Source: Allobosea caraganae (GTDB lineage: Bacteria; Pseudomonadota; Alphaproteobacteria; Rhizobiales; Beijerinckiaceae). From it: 64,000 nt of DNA. The notes under the pieces were generated by a model. That model was given only the letters and a program-made list of their open reading frames with translations, was not told the origin of the DNA and searched no databases. A program made the translations under genes and the position numbers. Below are positions 43,263 to 51,894 of this stretch, piece by piece (position 1 is the first letter of the stretch; each line of letters begins with the position of its first letter). The stretch spans positions 248,001 through 312,000 of the forward strand of contig NZ_QQTO01000022.1 of the NCBI RefSeq assembly GCF_003351345.1. The letters are read 5' to 3'.

Positions 43263-43871
43263 TCAGCGCCCGTCCGCCGCCCAGCCGAGCGCCTCTTCCA
43301 GCCGATCATCCCCCCAGAACAGCTCGCCGTCGCCGGTGACGAAGGTCGGGGCGCCGAAGATGCCGAGCGATTTGGCGAGTTCGGTCTCGGCCTTGAGCCG
43401 GCCCTTGACCTCTTCGCTGCGCGCGGCGGGAAGCGCCTGGCCGGGATCGGCGCCGGCCTGCCGCAACGCCGCGACCAGCACCGCCTCCTCGGCGATGTTG
43501 CGGCCCTCGCTGAAGGCCGCGGTGAACAGCGCCCTGGAGAAGGCCGGCGTCCAGCCGGCCTCGCGCCCGGCCAGCGCGACGCGGGCGGCGACGAGCGAGT
43601 TCTGCGGAAACGGGTTCGGCCGCATCAGCCTGATGCCGTTGCGCGTGGTCTGGCGCTCGAGATCGCGCCACATGTAGCGGCCCTTGTTCGGGAACAGGTT
43701 GAAGGGCGAGGTCGTCCAGCCCTGGCCGGCGAAGATCGGTCCGAGCAGGAAGGGGCGCCAGCGCAGGGTCACCCCGGCCTCGTCAGCCAGTGCTTCCGCC
43801 CGCAACGCACTCAGGAAGGAATAAGGGGAGGCGAACTCGTACCAGAAGTCGAGGACGGGACGATTCGGCAT
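43263..43871 (-). CDS. 2-hydroxychromene-2-carboxylate isomerase family (DsbA-like) protein
   Basis: 202-residue DsbA/thioredoxin-fold protein of the HCCA isomerase group. The N-terminus VLDFWYEFASPYSFLSALRA has the Ser-Pro-Tyr in place of the redox CXXC. WRPFLLGPIFAGQGW and GIFGAPTFVTGDGELFWGDD, with the cis-Pro loop GAPTF, are typical. These enzymes act with glutathione in naphthalene breakdown, but family members elsewhere have other glutathione-linked roles, so substrate is open. No aromatic degradation genes are nearby. Confidence 0.87.
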   Translation of the reverse strand: MPNRPVLDFWYEFASPYSFLSALRAEALADEAGVTLRWRPFLLGPIFAGQGWTTSPFNLFPNKGRYMWRDLERQTTRNGIRLMRPNPFPQNSLVAARVALAGREAGWTPAFSRALFTAAFSEGRNIAEEAVLVAALRQAGADPGQALPAARSEEVKGRLKAETELAKSLGIFGAPTFVTGDGELFWGDDRLEEALGWAADGR

Positions 43872-44131
43872 TCAGCCTCCAGGTCAGTCGTCGGATTTAA
43901 GTCGCAGACCCAGCTTCGCCCTGTCGCAACGTGACCGCAAGCGCTATGCGGCTTCGCTCCCCAGGACCTGTGCCCGCGACACGATCCATCACAGGGAGAC
44001 GTCAGATCGATCAGAAGGTTCCGATTGCGTCGCCCCAAGGCCTGCGATAGTGCGCCATTGAGCCGAAAACACGGCACGCGAATTGATTATCCCCTCGGCA
44101 TATCCATGCCGCCGCAGCAGGAAGACCATCG

Positions 44132-45364
44132 ATGGCCGACAAGCACGTGAAGAAGGTCGTGCTCGCCTATTCGGGCGGGCTGGACACCTCGATCATCCTG
44201 AAGTGGCTGCAGACGACCTATCAATGCGAGGTCGTGACCTTCACTGCCGATCTCGGCCAGGGCGAGGAACTGGAGCCGGCCCGCCAGAAGGCGCTGCTGC
44301 TCGGCATCAAGCCCGAGAACATCCATATCGAGGACTTGCGCGAGGAGTTCGTGCGCGACTACGTCTTCCCGATGTTCCGCGCCAACGCCGCCTATGAGGG
44401 CGTCTACCTGCTGGGCACCTCGATCGCCCGGCCGCTGATCGGCAAGAAGCTGATCGAGATCGCCGAGAAGGTCGGCGCCGACGCCGTCTCGCACGGTGCC
44501 ACCGGCAAGGGCAACGACCAGGTCCGCTTCGAGCTCACGGCCTATGCGCTGAAGCCCGACGTCGTGGTGATCGCGCCCTGGCGCGAATGGGACCTGCGCT
44601 CGCGCGAGCAGCTGCTCGCCTTCGCCGAGCAGCACCAGATCCCGATCGCCAAGGACAAGCGCGGCGAAGCGCCGTTCTCGGTCGACGCCAACCTGCTGCA
44701 CGCCTCCTCGGAAGGAAAAGTGCTGGAGGACCCGGCGCAGGAAGTGCCGGATTACGTCTATTCGCGCACGATCTCGCCCGAGGACGCGCCGGACAAGCCG
44801 ACCTACATCACCATCGACTTCGCCAAAGGCGACGCGGTCGCGATCGACGGCGCCTCGCTCTCGCCCGCCAACCTGCTGGCCAAGCTCAACCAGCTCGGCC
44901 GCGACAACGGCATCGGCCGGCTCGACCTGGTCGAGAACCGCTATGTCGGCATGAAGTCGCGCGGCATGTACGAGACGCCCGGCGGCACGATCCTGCACGT
45001 GGCGCATCGCGCCATCGAGTCGATCACGCTCGACCGCGGCGCGGCCCATCTCAAGGACCAGATCATGCCGCAATATGCCGAGCTGATCTATAACGGCTTC
45101 TGGTTCTCGCCGGAGCGCGAGATGCTGCAGGCGCTGATCGACAAGAGCCAGGAATTCGTCGCCGGCCAGGTCCGCCTGAAGCTCTACAAGGGCGGCGCCT
45201 ACGTCGTCGGCCGCTCCAGTCCCTACTCGCTCTACGATCAGGACCTGGTGACCTTCGAGGAAGGCGCCGTCGCCTACGACCACCGCGACGCGGCCGGGTT
45301 CATCCGCCTGAACGCGCTGCGCCTGCGCACGCTCGGCCAGCGCAAGAAGAAGCTGGGGCTGTAA
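44132..45364 (+). CDS. argG: Argininosuccinate synthase
   Basis: Joins citrulline and aspartate with ATP in arginine synthesis. The PP-loop [16 protein letters not shown] is at the N-terminus (residues about 10-25). Further motifs are [38 protein letters not shown] and [19 protein letters not shown]. The 410-residue length is normal. Start is ATG 44132; the preceding 260 bases contain no gene. A kind G palindrome begins 20 bases beyond its stop and may help end transcription. Confidence 0.96.
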   Translation: MADKHVKKVVLAYSGGLDTSIILKWLQTTYQCEVVTFTADLGQGEELEPARQKALLLGIKPENIHIEDLREEFVRDYVFPMFRANAAYEGVYLLGTSIARPLIGKKLIEIAEKVGADAVSHGATGKGNDQVRFELTAYALKPDVVVIAPWREWDLRSREQLLAFAEQHQIPIAKDKRGEAPFSVDANLLHASSEGKVLEDPAQEVPDYVYSRTISPEDAPDKPTYITIDFAKGDAVAIDGASLSPANLLAKLNQLGRDNGIGRLDLVENRYVGMKSRGMYETPGGTILHVAHRAIESITLDRGAAHLKDQIMPQYAELIYNGFWFSPEREMLQALIDKSQEFVAGQVRLKLYKGGAYVVGRSSPYSLYDQDLVTFEEGAVAYDHRDAAGFIRLNALRLRTLGQRKKKLGL

Positions 45365-45383
45365 AAAAGCGCTGATGAAGCGT

Positions 45384-45441
45384 GTCATCCCGTGCGCGCT
45401 GCGGCATGCAATGCCGCCGCGCAGACACGGGACCGCATGAC
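45384..45441. repeat. Palindromic repeat, left copy beside the GIY-YIG gene (kind G)
   Basis: GTCATCCCGTGCGCGCTGCG opens the left arm; the right arm contains GCGCAGACACGGGAC and ends ATGAC. It lies between argG and the GIY-YIG gene. The reverse complement of 45804-45859 begins with the same stretch. Confidence 0.85.
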
Positions 45442-45454
45442 GAGTGAGGCTCCC

Positions 45455-45760
45455 TTACCCGGCTGCCTCACTCCCCCACCCGGACAAATCATTCCATTCG
45501 GGATTGTCGCGCTCGATCAGCGCGACCTTCCAGGCCCGCCGCCATTTCTTGAGCACCTTCTCGCGCTCGATCGCCTGGGTGGGATCGTCGAACCATTCGA
45601 CGTAGACCAGCCGCTCGATATTGTACTTGGCGGTGTGCCTCTTGATCTCATGGCTCTTGTGCTCGGCGACGCGCCTGTCGAGGTCATTGGTGAAGCCGAT
45701 ATAGAGCGGTCCGTCCTTGCGCGTGGCGAGGATGTAAATGGCGTAGATGCGTGCGGACAT
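45455..45760 (-). CDS. GIY-YIG nuclease family protein (short)
   Basis: 101-residue single-domain GIY-YIG protein. The motif elements are YAIYILATRKDGPLYIGFTN with YIG intact, the following DLDRRVAEHK with catalytic Arg, and ERLVYVEWF and the conserved Glu in IEREKVLKKWRRAWKVALIE. Start is the ATG at 45760 with GGGGAG seven bases upstream; the open frame continues to 45913 but only by reading through the repeat at 45804-45859. Similar short proteins are recurrent in this order. It is the only gene between two copies of the kind G palindrome. Nuclease activity is inferred from the motif. Confidence 0.88.
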   Translation of the reverse strand: MSARIYAIYILATRKDGPLYIGFTNDLDRRVAEHKSHEIKRHTAKYNIERLVYVEWFDDPTQAIEREKVLKKWRRAWKVALIERDNPEWNDLSGWGSEAAG

Positions 45761-45803
45761 CGGCGCTCCCCTGCACAAGGCGTCGGGAGCTTTATCCTGA
45801 GGA

Positions 45804-45859
45804 CGGTCCCCGTGTCTGCGCAGCGGCACTTCGCGCCGCAGCGCGCACGGGATGACACC
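45804..45859. repeat. Palindromic repeat, right copy beside the GIY-YIG gene (kind G)
   Basis: The reverse complement reads GGTGTCATCCCGTGCGCGCT then GCGGCG, an eight-base centre and TGCGCAGACACGGGGACC, matching the left copy outside the centre. It lies upstream of the GIY-YIG start, in the divergent gap with the gene at 45916. Confidence 0.85.
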
Positions 45860-45915
45860 AAGCTGAACCGAAGCGCGTATCAAGCGTTGAGCTTCCACCC
45901 CACAGAGGCTCAACG

Positions 45916-46266
45916 ATGTCCTTCAGAACCGCCCTCGCCGTCTCGCTCGCCCTGCTCGCCGCGCCGGCTTTCGCCCAAACGCCGGTAGCGCCGAGCGAAA
46001 AACCGGCTTCCCCTGAGGTAGCCTCCTGCAAGTCGACGGCGCTGACCACGATCGCGGCCAAGGAGCCGGAGATCAAGGACATCTTTATCGACGAGGACGG
46101 GCTGACGATCGCGATCTCCGAGACCAAGGTCGAGGATACGCCGATCACGCGCATCATCATGGGCGAGGCCTATCTGCGCACCGACCGCTCGGACAAGCCG
46201 CGGCGCTTCCTCTGCCTGCTCGGCGAGAAGGGCAAGGTGCTGCTGACCTTCTTCACGCAGCGCTGA
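45916..46266 (+). CDS. Secreted hypothetical protein
   Basis: 116-residue protein with a clear signal peptide (MSFRTALAVSLALLAAPAFA, cleavage after AFA) followed by a Pro/Ala linker. The mature domain has two cysteines (VASCKSTAL and RFLCLLGEK), suggesting a disulfide, and ends with KVLLTFFTQR. No named domain is recognised. It lies just past the palindrome on the right side of the GIY-YIG gene. Function unknown. Confidence 0.72.
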   Translation: MSFRTALAVSLALLAAPAFAQTPVAPSEKPASPEVASCKSTALTTIAAKEPEIKDIFIDEDGLTIAISETKVEDTPITRIIMGEAYLRTDRSDKPRRFLCLLGEKGKVLLTFFTQR

Positions 46267-46283
46267 CGGCGCTGAGCAGAGCC

Positions 46284-46529
46284 TCAGCTCTCGTCGACGA
46301 CGCGGGTCGCCGGCCGGTCCTTGCCGTCGGCGAGCTCCTCGTGCCACGCGCCATCCTTGTCCTGATAGACGATGCCGTCGGTCGTGCCCGACAGGGTCTG
46401 CCGCGCCGCGGCGGAGGTCGCCGCCTTCAGCGCGGCCGCATGCGAGGGGAAGGTCTCCGAGATGGCGTCGCCGACCTTGTAGGCCCAGCCACCATCATGC
46501 TCGACGACTTCGTACCTGACCGTGACCAT
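46284..46529 (-). CDS. DUF2188-like small protein
   Basis: 81-residue protein starting at ATG 46529 (MVTVRYEVVEHDGGWAYKVG). The pattern with an aromatic-rich N-terminus and FPSHAAALKAATSAAARQTL followed by IVYQDKDGAWHEE is that of DUF2188 proteins, small and of unknown function. It is on the strand of fabI and lies 49 bases past the fabI start-to-stop direction, downstream of the fabI stop at 46579. No other clue. Confidence 0.7.
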   Translation of the reverse strand: MVTVRYEVVEHDGGWAYKVGDAISETFPSHAAALKAATSAAARQTLSGTTDGIVYQDKDGAWHEELADGKDRPATRVVDES

Positions 46530-46578
46530 CGCGTGTCTCCTGTTGTCAGGACAGAACCGCGGGGGCCGGTTCCTGTTC

Positions 46579-47412
46579 CTATTCGCCGTTGCCGCTATCG
46601 GCCGCGCGCAGGCCTTCGAGCACCGGCATCGAGGTGATGTGATAGCCGGCGTCGATATGATGGATGTCGCCGGTGACGCCGCCGGAGAGGTCCGAGAGAT
46701 AATACAGCGCCGAACCGCCGATCTCCTCAAGCGTCACCGATTTGCGCAGCGGCGAGTTGGCGCGCTGCCAGGAGTACATGGCGCGGGCGTCGGAGATGCC
46801 GGCGCCGGCGAGCGTGCGTACCGGCCCGGGCGAGAGCGCGTTGACGCGGATGCCCTTCGGCCCGTAATCGGCGGCGAGATAGCGCATGCTGGCTTCGAGC
46901 GCCGCCTTGGCCACGCCCATCACGTTGTAGTTCGGCATCACGCGGGTCGAGCCGCTATAGGTCAGCGTGATCATGCTGCCGCCCTTGGGCATGCGCGCCG
47001 CGGCGCGCTTGGCAACCTCGGTGAAGGAGAAGCAGGAGATCACCATGGTGCGCGAGAAATTCTCGCGCGTGGTGTCGGCATAGAGGCCCTTCAGCTCGTT
47101 CTTGTCGGAGAAGCCAATGGCATGGATGAGGAAGTCGAGCGTGTTGCGCTCGGGATCGCCGCCCCAGGCCTCGTCGATCGCCGCGAAGGCGGCATCGACC
47201 GTGGCGATGTCCTCGACATCGCAAGGCAGGACGAGCTTGGAGCCGATGCTCTCGGCCAGCGGCTTGACGCGTTTGCCGAGCGCATCGCCTTGATAGGTGA
47301 AGGCCATCTCGGCGCCGTGCTCGTGCAAGGTGCGCGCGATGCCCCAGGCGATGGAGTTCTGGTTGGCGACGCCCATCACGAGGCCGCGCTTGTTTTGCAT
47401 CAGGGGGGGCAT
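46579..47412 (-). CDS. fabI: Enoyl-ACP reductase (FabI)
   Basis: NADH-dependent reductase of fatty-acid elongation. The N-terminal nucleotide motif is GLVMGVANQNSIAWGIA; the catalytic Tyr-x6-Lys is YNVMGVAK, and the TLTYSGSTRVMPNYNVMG loop is typical. 277 residues, complete. It belongs to the fatty-acid group fabI-(DUF3303)-fabB-(131-residue protein)-fabA on the minus strand. Short-chain dehydrogenase relatives would have YxxxK rather than Y-x6-K. Confidence 0.95.
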   Translation of the reverse strand: MPPLMQNKRGLVMGVANQNSIAWGIARTLHEHGAEMAFTYQGDALGKRVKPLAESIGSKLVLPCDVEDIATVDAAFAAIDEAWGGDPERNTLDFLIHAIGFSDKNELKGLYADTTRENFSRTMVISCFSFTEVAKRAAARMPKGGSMITLTYSGSTRVMPNYNVMGVAKAALEASMRYLAADYGPKGIRVNALSPGPVRTLAGAGISDARAMYSWQRANSPLRKSVTLEEIGGSALYYLSDLSGGVTGDIHHIDAGYHITSMPVLEGLRAADSGNGE

Positions 47413-47516
47413 GGGCCTGTCTCGGAAACGGATTCAGGAGCTTAGGAGGAGGGACTCGGGTTCGGCAACGCTGCTTGCAATGCTATCCCGGCAATAATTC
47501 TGCTGCCGCAACGTCG

Positions 47517-47789
47517 CTAGAGATGCTTCTTCACCGCCGCGGCGGTCGCCTTGGAGGTCGCCAGCGGCACGATCTCGAAGCGGGCGAGATCGCCCCAGGC
47601 CAGCACCCATTCCTGCAGCAAGGTGACGTCGTCGCATTCCATGATCTGGAAGCAGCGGGCGAAATCGGCAGAGATCCAGCTGTCGACATAGCGCAGGCCG
47701 TCCGGCGCCATGCGGCCGCGCTCGTGGAAGCGGGCGTAGATCTCCTTCACCCGCGCCTGGTCGAAATGCTCGATCACCATGAAGAGCAT
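47517..47789 (-). CDS. DUF3303-like protein
   Basis: 90-residue protein beginning MLFMVIEHFDQARVKEIYAR, with GLRYVDSWISADFARCFQIM and a C-terminal LQEWVLAWGDLARFEIVPL. This fits the DUF3303 pattern (dimeric alpha-beta barrel-like). No catalytic role is known to me. It lies between fabI and fabB, on the same strand as both. Start is ATG 47789, and 148 bases separate it from the fabB stop. Confidence 0.72.
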   Translation of the reverse strand: MLFMVIEHFDQARVKEIYARFHERGRMAPDGLRYVDSWISADFARCFQIMECDDVTLLQEWVLAWGDLARFEIVPLATSKATAAAVKKHL

Positions 47790-47937
47790 GGAGGAGAGGC
47801 CTTCCGAGAATTCGCCAGCGTTAAGTCGGCTGGCGTGGTTGCCGAGAACCGGAGCGGAGTGGACTTTTGGTCCGTCAGCACCGGAAGCGCAGGCAGCCGC
47901 GTAAGACGGCCGCGCCAGTAGAATTATCGGAAGCCTC

Positions 47938-49173
47938 TCAGGCTTCCAGGCGCTTCATCACGATCGTGGCGTTGGTGCCGCCGAAGCCGAAGGAGTTCGA
48001 AAGCACGCAGCCCAGCCCGGCATTGTCGATGCGCTTGCGCACGATCGGCATGTCGGCGAAGGCCGGGTCGAGCTCCTCGATATGGGCGCTCTCGCAGACG
48101 AAGTCGTTGTTGAGCATCAGCAGCGAGTAGATCGCCTCCTGCACGCCGGTCGCGCCGAGCGAGTGGCCGGTCAGCGACTTCGTGGCGGAGATCGGCGGGC
48201 TCTTCTCGCCGGCGCCGAAGACCTCGCGGATCGCCTCGATCTCCTTGGCGTCGCCGACCGGGGTCGAGGTGCCGTGCGGGTTGATGTAGTCGACCTTGGC
48301 CTTCACGGTCTCCAGCGCCATGCGCATGCAGCGCACCGCGCCCTCGCCCGAAGGGGCGACCATGTCGTAGCCGTCCGAGGTCGCGCCATAGCCGACGATC
48401 TCGCCATAGATGCGGGCGCCGCGGGCCTTGGCGTGCTCCAGCTCCTCCAGCACGACGACGCCGGCGCCGCCGGCGATGACGAAGCCGTCGCGCTTGACGT
48501 CATAGGCGCGCGAGGCGCGCGCGGGGGTCTCGTTGAAGTCGGAGGACATCGCGCCCATCGCGTCGAACAGGACCGACAGCGTCCAATCCAGCTCCTCGCA
48601 GCCGCCGGCGAAGATGACGTCCTGCTTGCCCCACTGGATCAGCTCATAGGCGTTGCCGATGCAATGGTTCGAAGTCGCGCAGGCCGAGGAGATCGAATAG
48701 TTCACGCCCTTGATCTTGAACCAGGTCGCGAGCGTGGCCGAGGCGGTCGAGGACATGCCCTTGGGCACGGCGAAGGGGCCGACCTTCTTGGAGGAGCCAC
48801 TCTCGCGCGCCTTGTCGTAGGCGTCGATCAGGGCGCGGGTCGAGGGGCCGCCGGAGCCCATGACGATGCCGGTGCGCTCATGGCTGATCTCGCCGGCCTC
48901 GAGCCCGGCATCCGCGATGGCCTGCTCCATCGCGACCTGGTTCCAGGCCGAGCCGCCGCCATGGAAGCGCATGGCGCGGCGGTCGAGCACGGTGGCCGGA
49001 TCCAGGCTCGGCACGCCGCCGACGCGGCTGCGGAAGCCATGCTCGGCGAATTCCGGCACGAAGGAGATGCCGGACTTGGCCTCATGCAGCGAGGCCAGAA
49101 CTTCCTGCGTATTGTTGCCGATGGACGAGACGATGCCCATCCCGGTGACCACTACGCGCCTCATACCGTTCAC
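47938..49173 (-). CDS. fabB: Beta-ketoacyl-ACP synthase I (FabB)
   Basis: Condensing enzyme needed for unsaturated fatty-acid elongation. The nucleophile is Cys165 in [12 protein letters not shown]; the two His are in [11 protein letters not shown] and [11 protein letters not shown], and the Lys in TKSLTGH. The 411-residue protein starts at ATG 49173; a second ATG (about residue 4) gives [16 protein letters not shown]. The C-terminal [13 protein letters not shown] is typical. It sits near fabA, the partner enzyme, suggesting co-regulation. KAS II (FabF) is the main alternative, but the fabA neighbour favours FabB. Confidence 0.93.
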   Translation of the reverse strand: MNGMRRVVVTGMGIVSSIGNNTQEVLASLHEAKSGISFVPEFAEHGFRSRVGGVPSLDPATVLDRRAMRFHGGGSAWNQVAMEQAIADAGLEAGEISHERTGIVMGSGGPSTRALIDAYDKARESGSSKKVGPFAVPKGMSSTASATLATWFKIKGVNYSISSACATSNHCIGNAYELIQWGKQDVIFAGGCEELDWTLSVLFDAMGAMSSDFNETPARASRAYDVKRDGFVIAGGAGVVVLEELEHAKARGARIYGEIVGYGATSDGYDMVAPSGEGAVRCMRMALETVKAKVDYINPHGTSTPVGDAKEIEAIREVFGAGEKSPPISATKSLTGHSLGATGVQEAIYSLLMLNNDFVCESAHIEELDPAFADMPIVRKRIDNAGLGCVLSNSFGFGGTNATIVMKRLEA

Positions 49174-49298
49174 TCCGCTCCGCCGGGTTGCTTGCGCGCC
49201 CGATCCTCATCACTCTGCGCCCCGCAGATGGACCGGGAATGACGCAGACGCAAGGGCACGGCGGCTTTTCACAACAATGAACCACGCCCGCCCGCAAC

Positions 49299-49694
49299 TC
49301 AAACCTTGGCAAAGGCCCGCCTGACGACGCTCTCATTCGCCCCGGCCGAGCGGATCATCAGGAAGCGGCCGGAAGCCTCCCGCCTGATCGTCCAGCGGCC
49401 CTCGATCTCGGTCGCGTCCGCGCTCAGCGCCCCGTCATAGACGACGCTGTGGGACCAGCCGCCGGTGCCGTCATAGGTCTTCGTGAAGCGGACCGACGCT
49501 TCGTCGCGCGTGCCCTCCAGCATGGCGAAGAGCGTCAGCGGCGCGCCGCTGAGCCCGACCTCCGATTCGTGGGTCGACCCGGTCAGCCATGCGCCCGATT
49601 CGATCAGCGTCGCCATGAAGTAGATCGGCTCGCGCGCCGCCTGATAGGTGTAGAGGCCATGCCAGACGCCGGTCAGGTTGGACGAACGGGCCAT
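49299..49694 (-). CDS. Conserved hypothetical protein between fabA and fabB
   Basis: 131-residue protein beginning MARSSNLTGVWHGLYTYQAA. Alternating beta strands (YFMATLIESGAWLTGSTHES, LTLFAMLEGTRDEASVRFTK and IEGRWTIRREASGRFLMIR) suggest a beta-barrel or lipocalin-like fold. No signal peptide or catalytic motif is visible. I do not recognise the family. Its place between fabA and fabB (30 bases from fabA) suggests it is cotranscribed with them and perhaps linked to fatty acids. Confidence 0.68.
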   Translation of the reverse strand: MARSSNLTGVWHGLYTYQAAREPIYFMATLIESGAWLTGSTHESEVGLSGAPLTLFAMLEGTRDEASVRFTKTYDGTGGWSHSVVYDGALSADATEIEGRWTIRREASGRFLMIRSAGANESVVRRAFAKV

Positions 49695-49724
49695 CGCCTC
49701 TCCAGATTTGCGACCGGAACAAGC

Positions 49725-50231
49725 CTATTGCGGCACGAAGAGGCCGACGCGCATGTCCGATACGGTATAAATCCGCTTGCCGTCGGCCTCGAGCCAGCCA
49801 TCGGCGATGCCGAGCACGAGCTTGGACTTGAAGACGCGCTTGAACTCGACGCCGTAGACCACGTGCTTGACTGATGGCAGCACCTGGTCGGCGAACTTGA
49901 CCTCGCCGACGCCGAGCGCCCGGCCACGGCCGGGCAGGCCGAGCCAGCCGAGGAAGAAGCCGGTGAGCTGCCAGAGCGCGTCCAGGCCCAGGCAGCCCGG
50001 CATCACCGGATCGCCCTTGAAATGGCAATCGAAGAACCAGAGGTCGGGCCGGACGTCGAGCTCGGCGCGGACGAAGCCCTTGCCGTGCGGGCCGCCGGCC
50101 TCGGCGATCTCGCTGATCCGATCGAACATCAGCATCGGCGGCAGCGGCAATTGCGCATTGCCCGGCCCGAAAAGCTCCCCGCGACCGCATGCGAGGATCT
50201 CCTCGTAGCTGAATGACGACTGCCGCTCCAT
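49725..50231 (-). CDS. fabA: 3-hydroxydecanoyl-ACP dehydratase/isomerase (FabA)
   Basis: Introduces the cis double bond that starts unsaturated fatty acids. The ATG at 50231 ([20 protein letters not shown]) has GAGG at a short distance; the frame continues to 50348 and an alternative ATG is at 50246. The active-site region has [20 protein letters not shown], with His in the [11 protein letters not shown] motif and Asp in [11 protein letters not shown]. 168 residues. With fabB and fabI it forms the unsaturated fatty-acid set, beside the divergently transcribed iron regulator irr. Confidence 0.95.
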   Translation of the reverse strand: MERQSSFSYEEILACGRGELFGPGNAQLPLPPMLMFDRISEIAEAGGPHGKGFVRAELDVRPDLWFFDCHFKGDPVMPGCLGLDALWQLTGFFLGWLGLPGRGRALGVGEVKFADQVLPSVKHVVYGVEFKRVFKSKLVLGIADGWLEADGKRIYTVSDMRVGLFVPQ

Positions 50232-50562
50232 ACCGCCTCGCTCCATATCGGCCGCTCGCGCTGCTCTCACGCGGCAGCCAAGGCGGTCATATCCGGGACC
50301 GTGCGTAACACGGCGCTGCGCCGAAACGAAAGAGCGCAGCCGCGCCATTCGGCGAAGCCGGGGAAATCCTGTGGGCGGCGCCCGCCCCTTCTCCCGCGGA
50401 TGCAGGGCGGAGAATTGCGCGCGAGGTTCAGAAGCCCTTAAGCCGCGATCCCGCAGGCTGGAGACGTTACAAGGTAGGAGCCCGCCGATGCTTGCGAGCG
50501 CCGGGCCAAAGCCTTACATCTCACCTATGACGACGCGCCGCCGATGCGGCGTCGAGCCCTCG

Positions 50563-51048
50563 ATGGAAAGGCTGATCCTGAGCATGACCGACCTGATCTC
50601 CCCCGAACAGGGCTACGGATCGAGCGGACGCCAGGGTTGCCCGTTCCATGACGTGCGCCAGCGGCTGCGCCGCGTCGGCCTGCGCCCGACGCGCCAGCGC
50701 GTCTCGCTCGGCTGGCTGCTCTTCGCCAAGGGCGACCGCCACGTCAGCGCCGAGATGCTCTATGAAGAGGCGATGAAAGCCCGCGTGCCGGTCTCGCTCG
50801 CGACCGTCTACAACACGCTGCACCAGTTCACCGAAGCCGGCCTGCTGCGCGAGCTCGCGATCGACGGCGCCAAGACCTATTTCGACACCGATAACAGCGA
50901 GCACCACCATTTCATCGTCGATGGCGAGAACACGGTGATCGACATCCCCGCCTCCGCCGTGGATGTCGCCGAGTTGCCGAAGCCGCCCGAGGGCTACGAG
51001 ATCGCCCGCGTCGACGTCGTCGTGCGCCTGCGCAAGATCGGCGCCTGA
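50563..51048 (+). CDS. irr: Iron response regulator Irr (Fur family)
   Basis: Fur-family repressor controlling heme and iron genes in Hyphomicrobiales. The heme-regulatory motif is GCPFHD (Cys-Pro-Phe-His) near residue 24-30. The winged helix has LRPTRQRVSLGWLLFAKGDR and ATVYNTLHQFTEAGLL, and the metal/heme region is EHHHFIVDGENT. The end IARVDVVVRLRK matches family relatives. Start chosen is ATG 50563 (MERLILSMTDLISPEQG), which gives 161 residues; ATG 50584 is also plausible. It is divergent from fabA. The regulator would bind heme and be degraded by the family mechanism, by analogy. Confidence 0.93.
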   Translation: MERLILSMTDLISPEQGYGSSGRQGCPFHDVRQRLRRVGLRPTRQRVSLGWLLFAKGDRHVSAEMLYEEAMKARVPVSLATVYNTLHQFTEAGLLRELAIDGAKTYFDTDNSEHHHFIVDGENTVIDIPASAVDVAELPKPPEGYEIARVDVVVRLRKIGA

Positions 51049-51059
51049 GCCACCCCAGC

Positions 51060-51142
51060 CGTCATTGCGAGCGCAGCGAAGCAATCCAGGGGGTCTCGCG
51101 CGCCCAGTCCCCCTGGATTGCTTCGCTACGCTCGCAATGACG
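51060..51142. repeat. Palindromic repeat, copy 2 (kind D)
   Basis: CGTCATTGCGAGCGCAGCGA and GCAATCCAGG on the left pair with CCTGGATTGCTTCGCTACGC on the right, ending TGACG at 51142. Same family as 38366-38449. It starts 11 bases after the irr stop and ends 15 bases before the next gene's stop, a convergent gap. Confidence 0.87.
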
Positions 51143-51157
51143 ATGTGGCGGGCATCT

Positions 51158-51694
51158 CTATTCCACCTTCTCGTTCGGATAGACCCCCCAAAGCCGCTCT
51201 TGCTTGATGTAGCCGTCCATCTTGGCGATGGTGATGCGGCACCAGGCGTTGGCGCAGGAGGCGACGCTGGCGATGACGCCGGGCTGCAGCCGGGCGACCA
51301 CCGAGGCGCTCTCATTGGCGCTCTGATAGAGCGGAAAATTCTCGTCCTTGACCTTGGACCAGGGCGCGACCAGCGCGGTGCGCCGGCCCGAGAGCAGGCT
51401 GTGCAGCACCCAGCCCTCCGAGCCATCGGCGTCGCGCACGCGGCGCCAGGTCTCGAACTCGGCGGTGATCTCGACCGGCAGGCCGGCGCGCTGGAAGACC
51501 CAGCGCGTGCGGTGCTCCTTGGAGGGACCCTCGCGCAGGTTCACGCGGTCGGACTTCAGGCTGACATAGCGCGGGATCGGCAGGCCGGTCACCGTGCCCG
51601 TCGTCATGTCCTGGGCCGAGGCGGCGGAATAGGAACTGGAGGCCGCCAGGATCGCCGTCGCAAGCAGAACACCACGCATCGCAAGGCCACCCAT
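51158..51694 (-). CDS. SH3-domain (DUF1058-like) exported protein
   Basis: 178 residues from ATG 51694 (MGGLAMRGVLLATAILAASS) with a signal peptide and cleavage after AASA. The mature protein contains two bacterial SH3-like repeats: LKSDRVNLREGPSKEHRTRW to WVLHSLLSG, and NFPLYQSANESASVVARLQP to the end. Such modules bind peptidoglycan or peptides. One cysteine pair is in ASCANAWCRI. Alternative start ATG 51679. It is convergent with irr and divergent from the dehydrogenase. Confidence 0.82.
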   Translation of the reverse strand: MGGLAMRGVLLATAILAASSSYSAASAQDMTTGTVTGLPIPRYVSLKSDRVNLREGPSKEHRTRWVFQRAGLPVEITAEFETWRRVRDADGSEGWVLHSLLSGRRTALVAPWSKVKDENFPLYQSANESASVVARLQPGVIASVASCANAWCRITIAKMDGYIKQERLWGVYPNEKVE

Positions 51695-51894
51695 TCGCTC
51701 GATCCTTGTTTCCGTCCGCCGCGCCAAGGCTTGAAGCAGTTGGCGAAGGGTCATGTTGTCATCCGCCGCGTCGCCACTTAGACAACAAGCCAGCGCGCGA
51801 TCACGCCGCCATCCATTCCTGAAGCGCCTCGGTTAATGAGGGGTTGAGGCGAAATGGCGGCATTGTCGCAGAAGCTGCGGGAGAGGAGCCGCCC

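Noticed and set aside
45761..45913. N-terminal extension of the GIY-YIG protein
   Set aside because: It is a translation of the palindromic repeat at 45804-45859; ATG 45760 has a good ribosome binding site.
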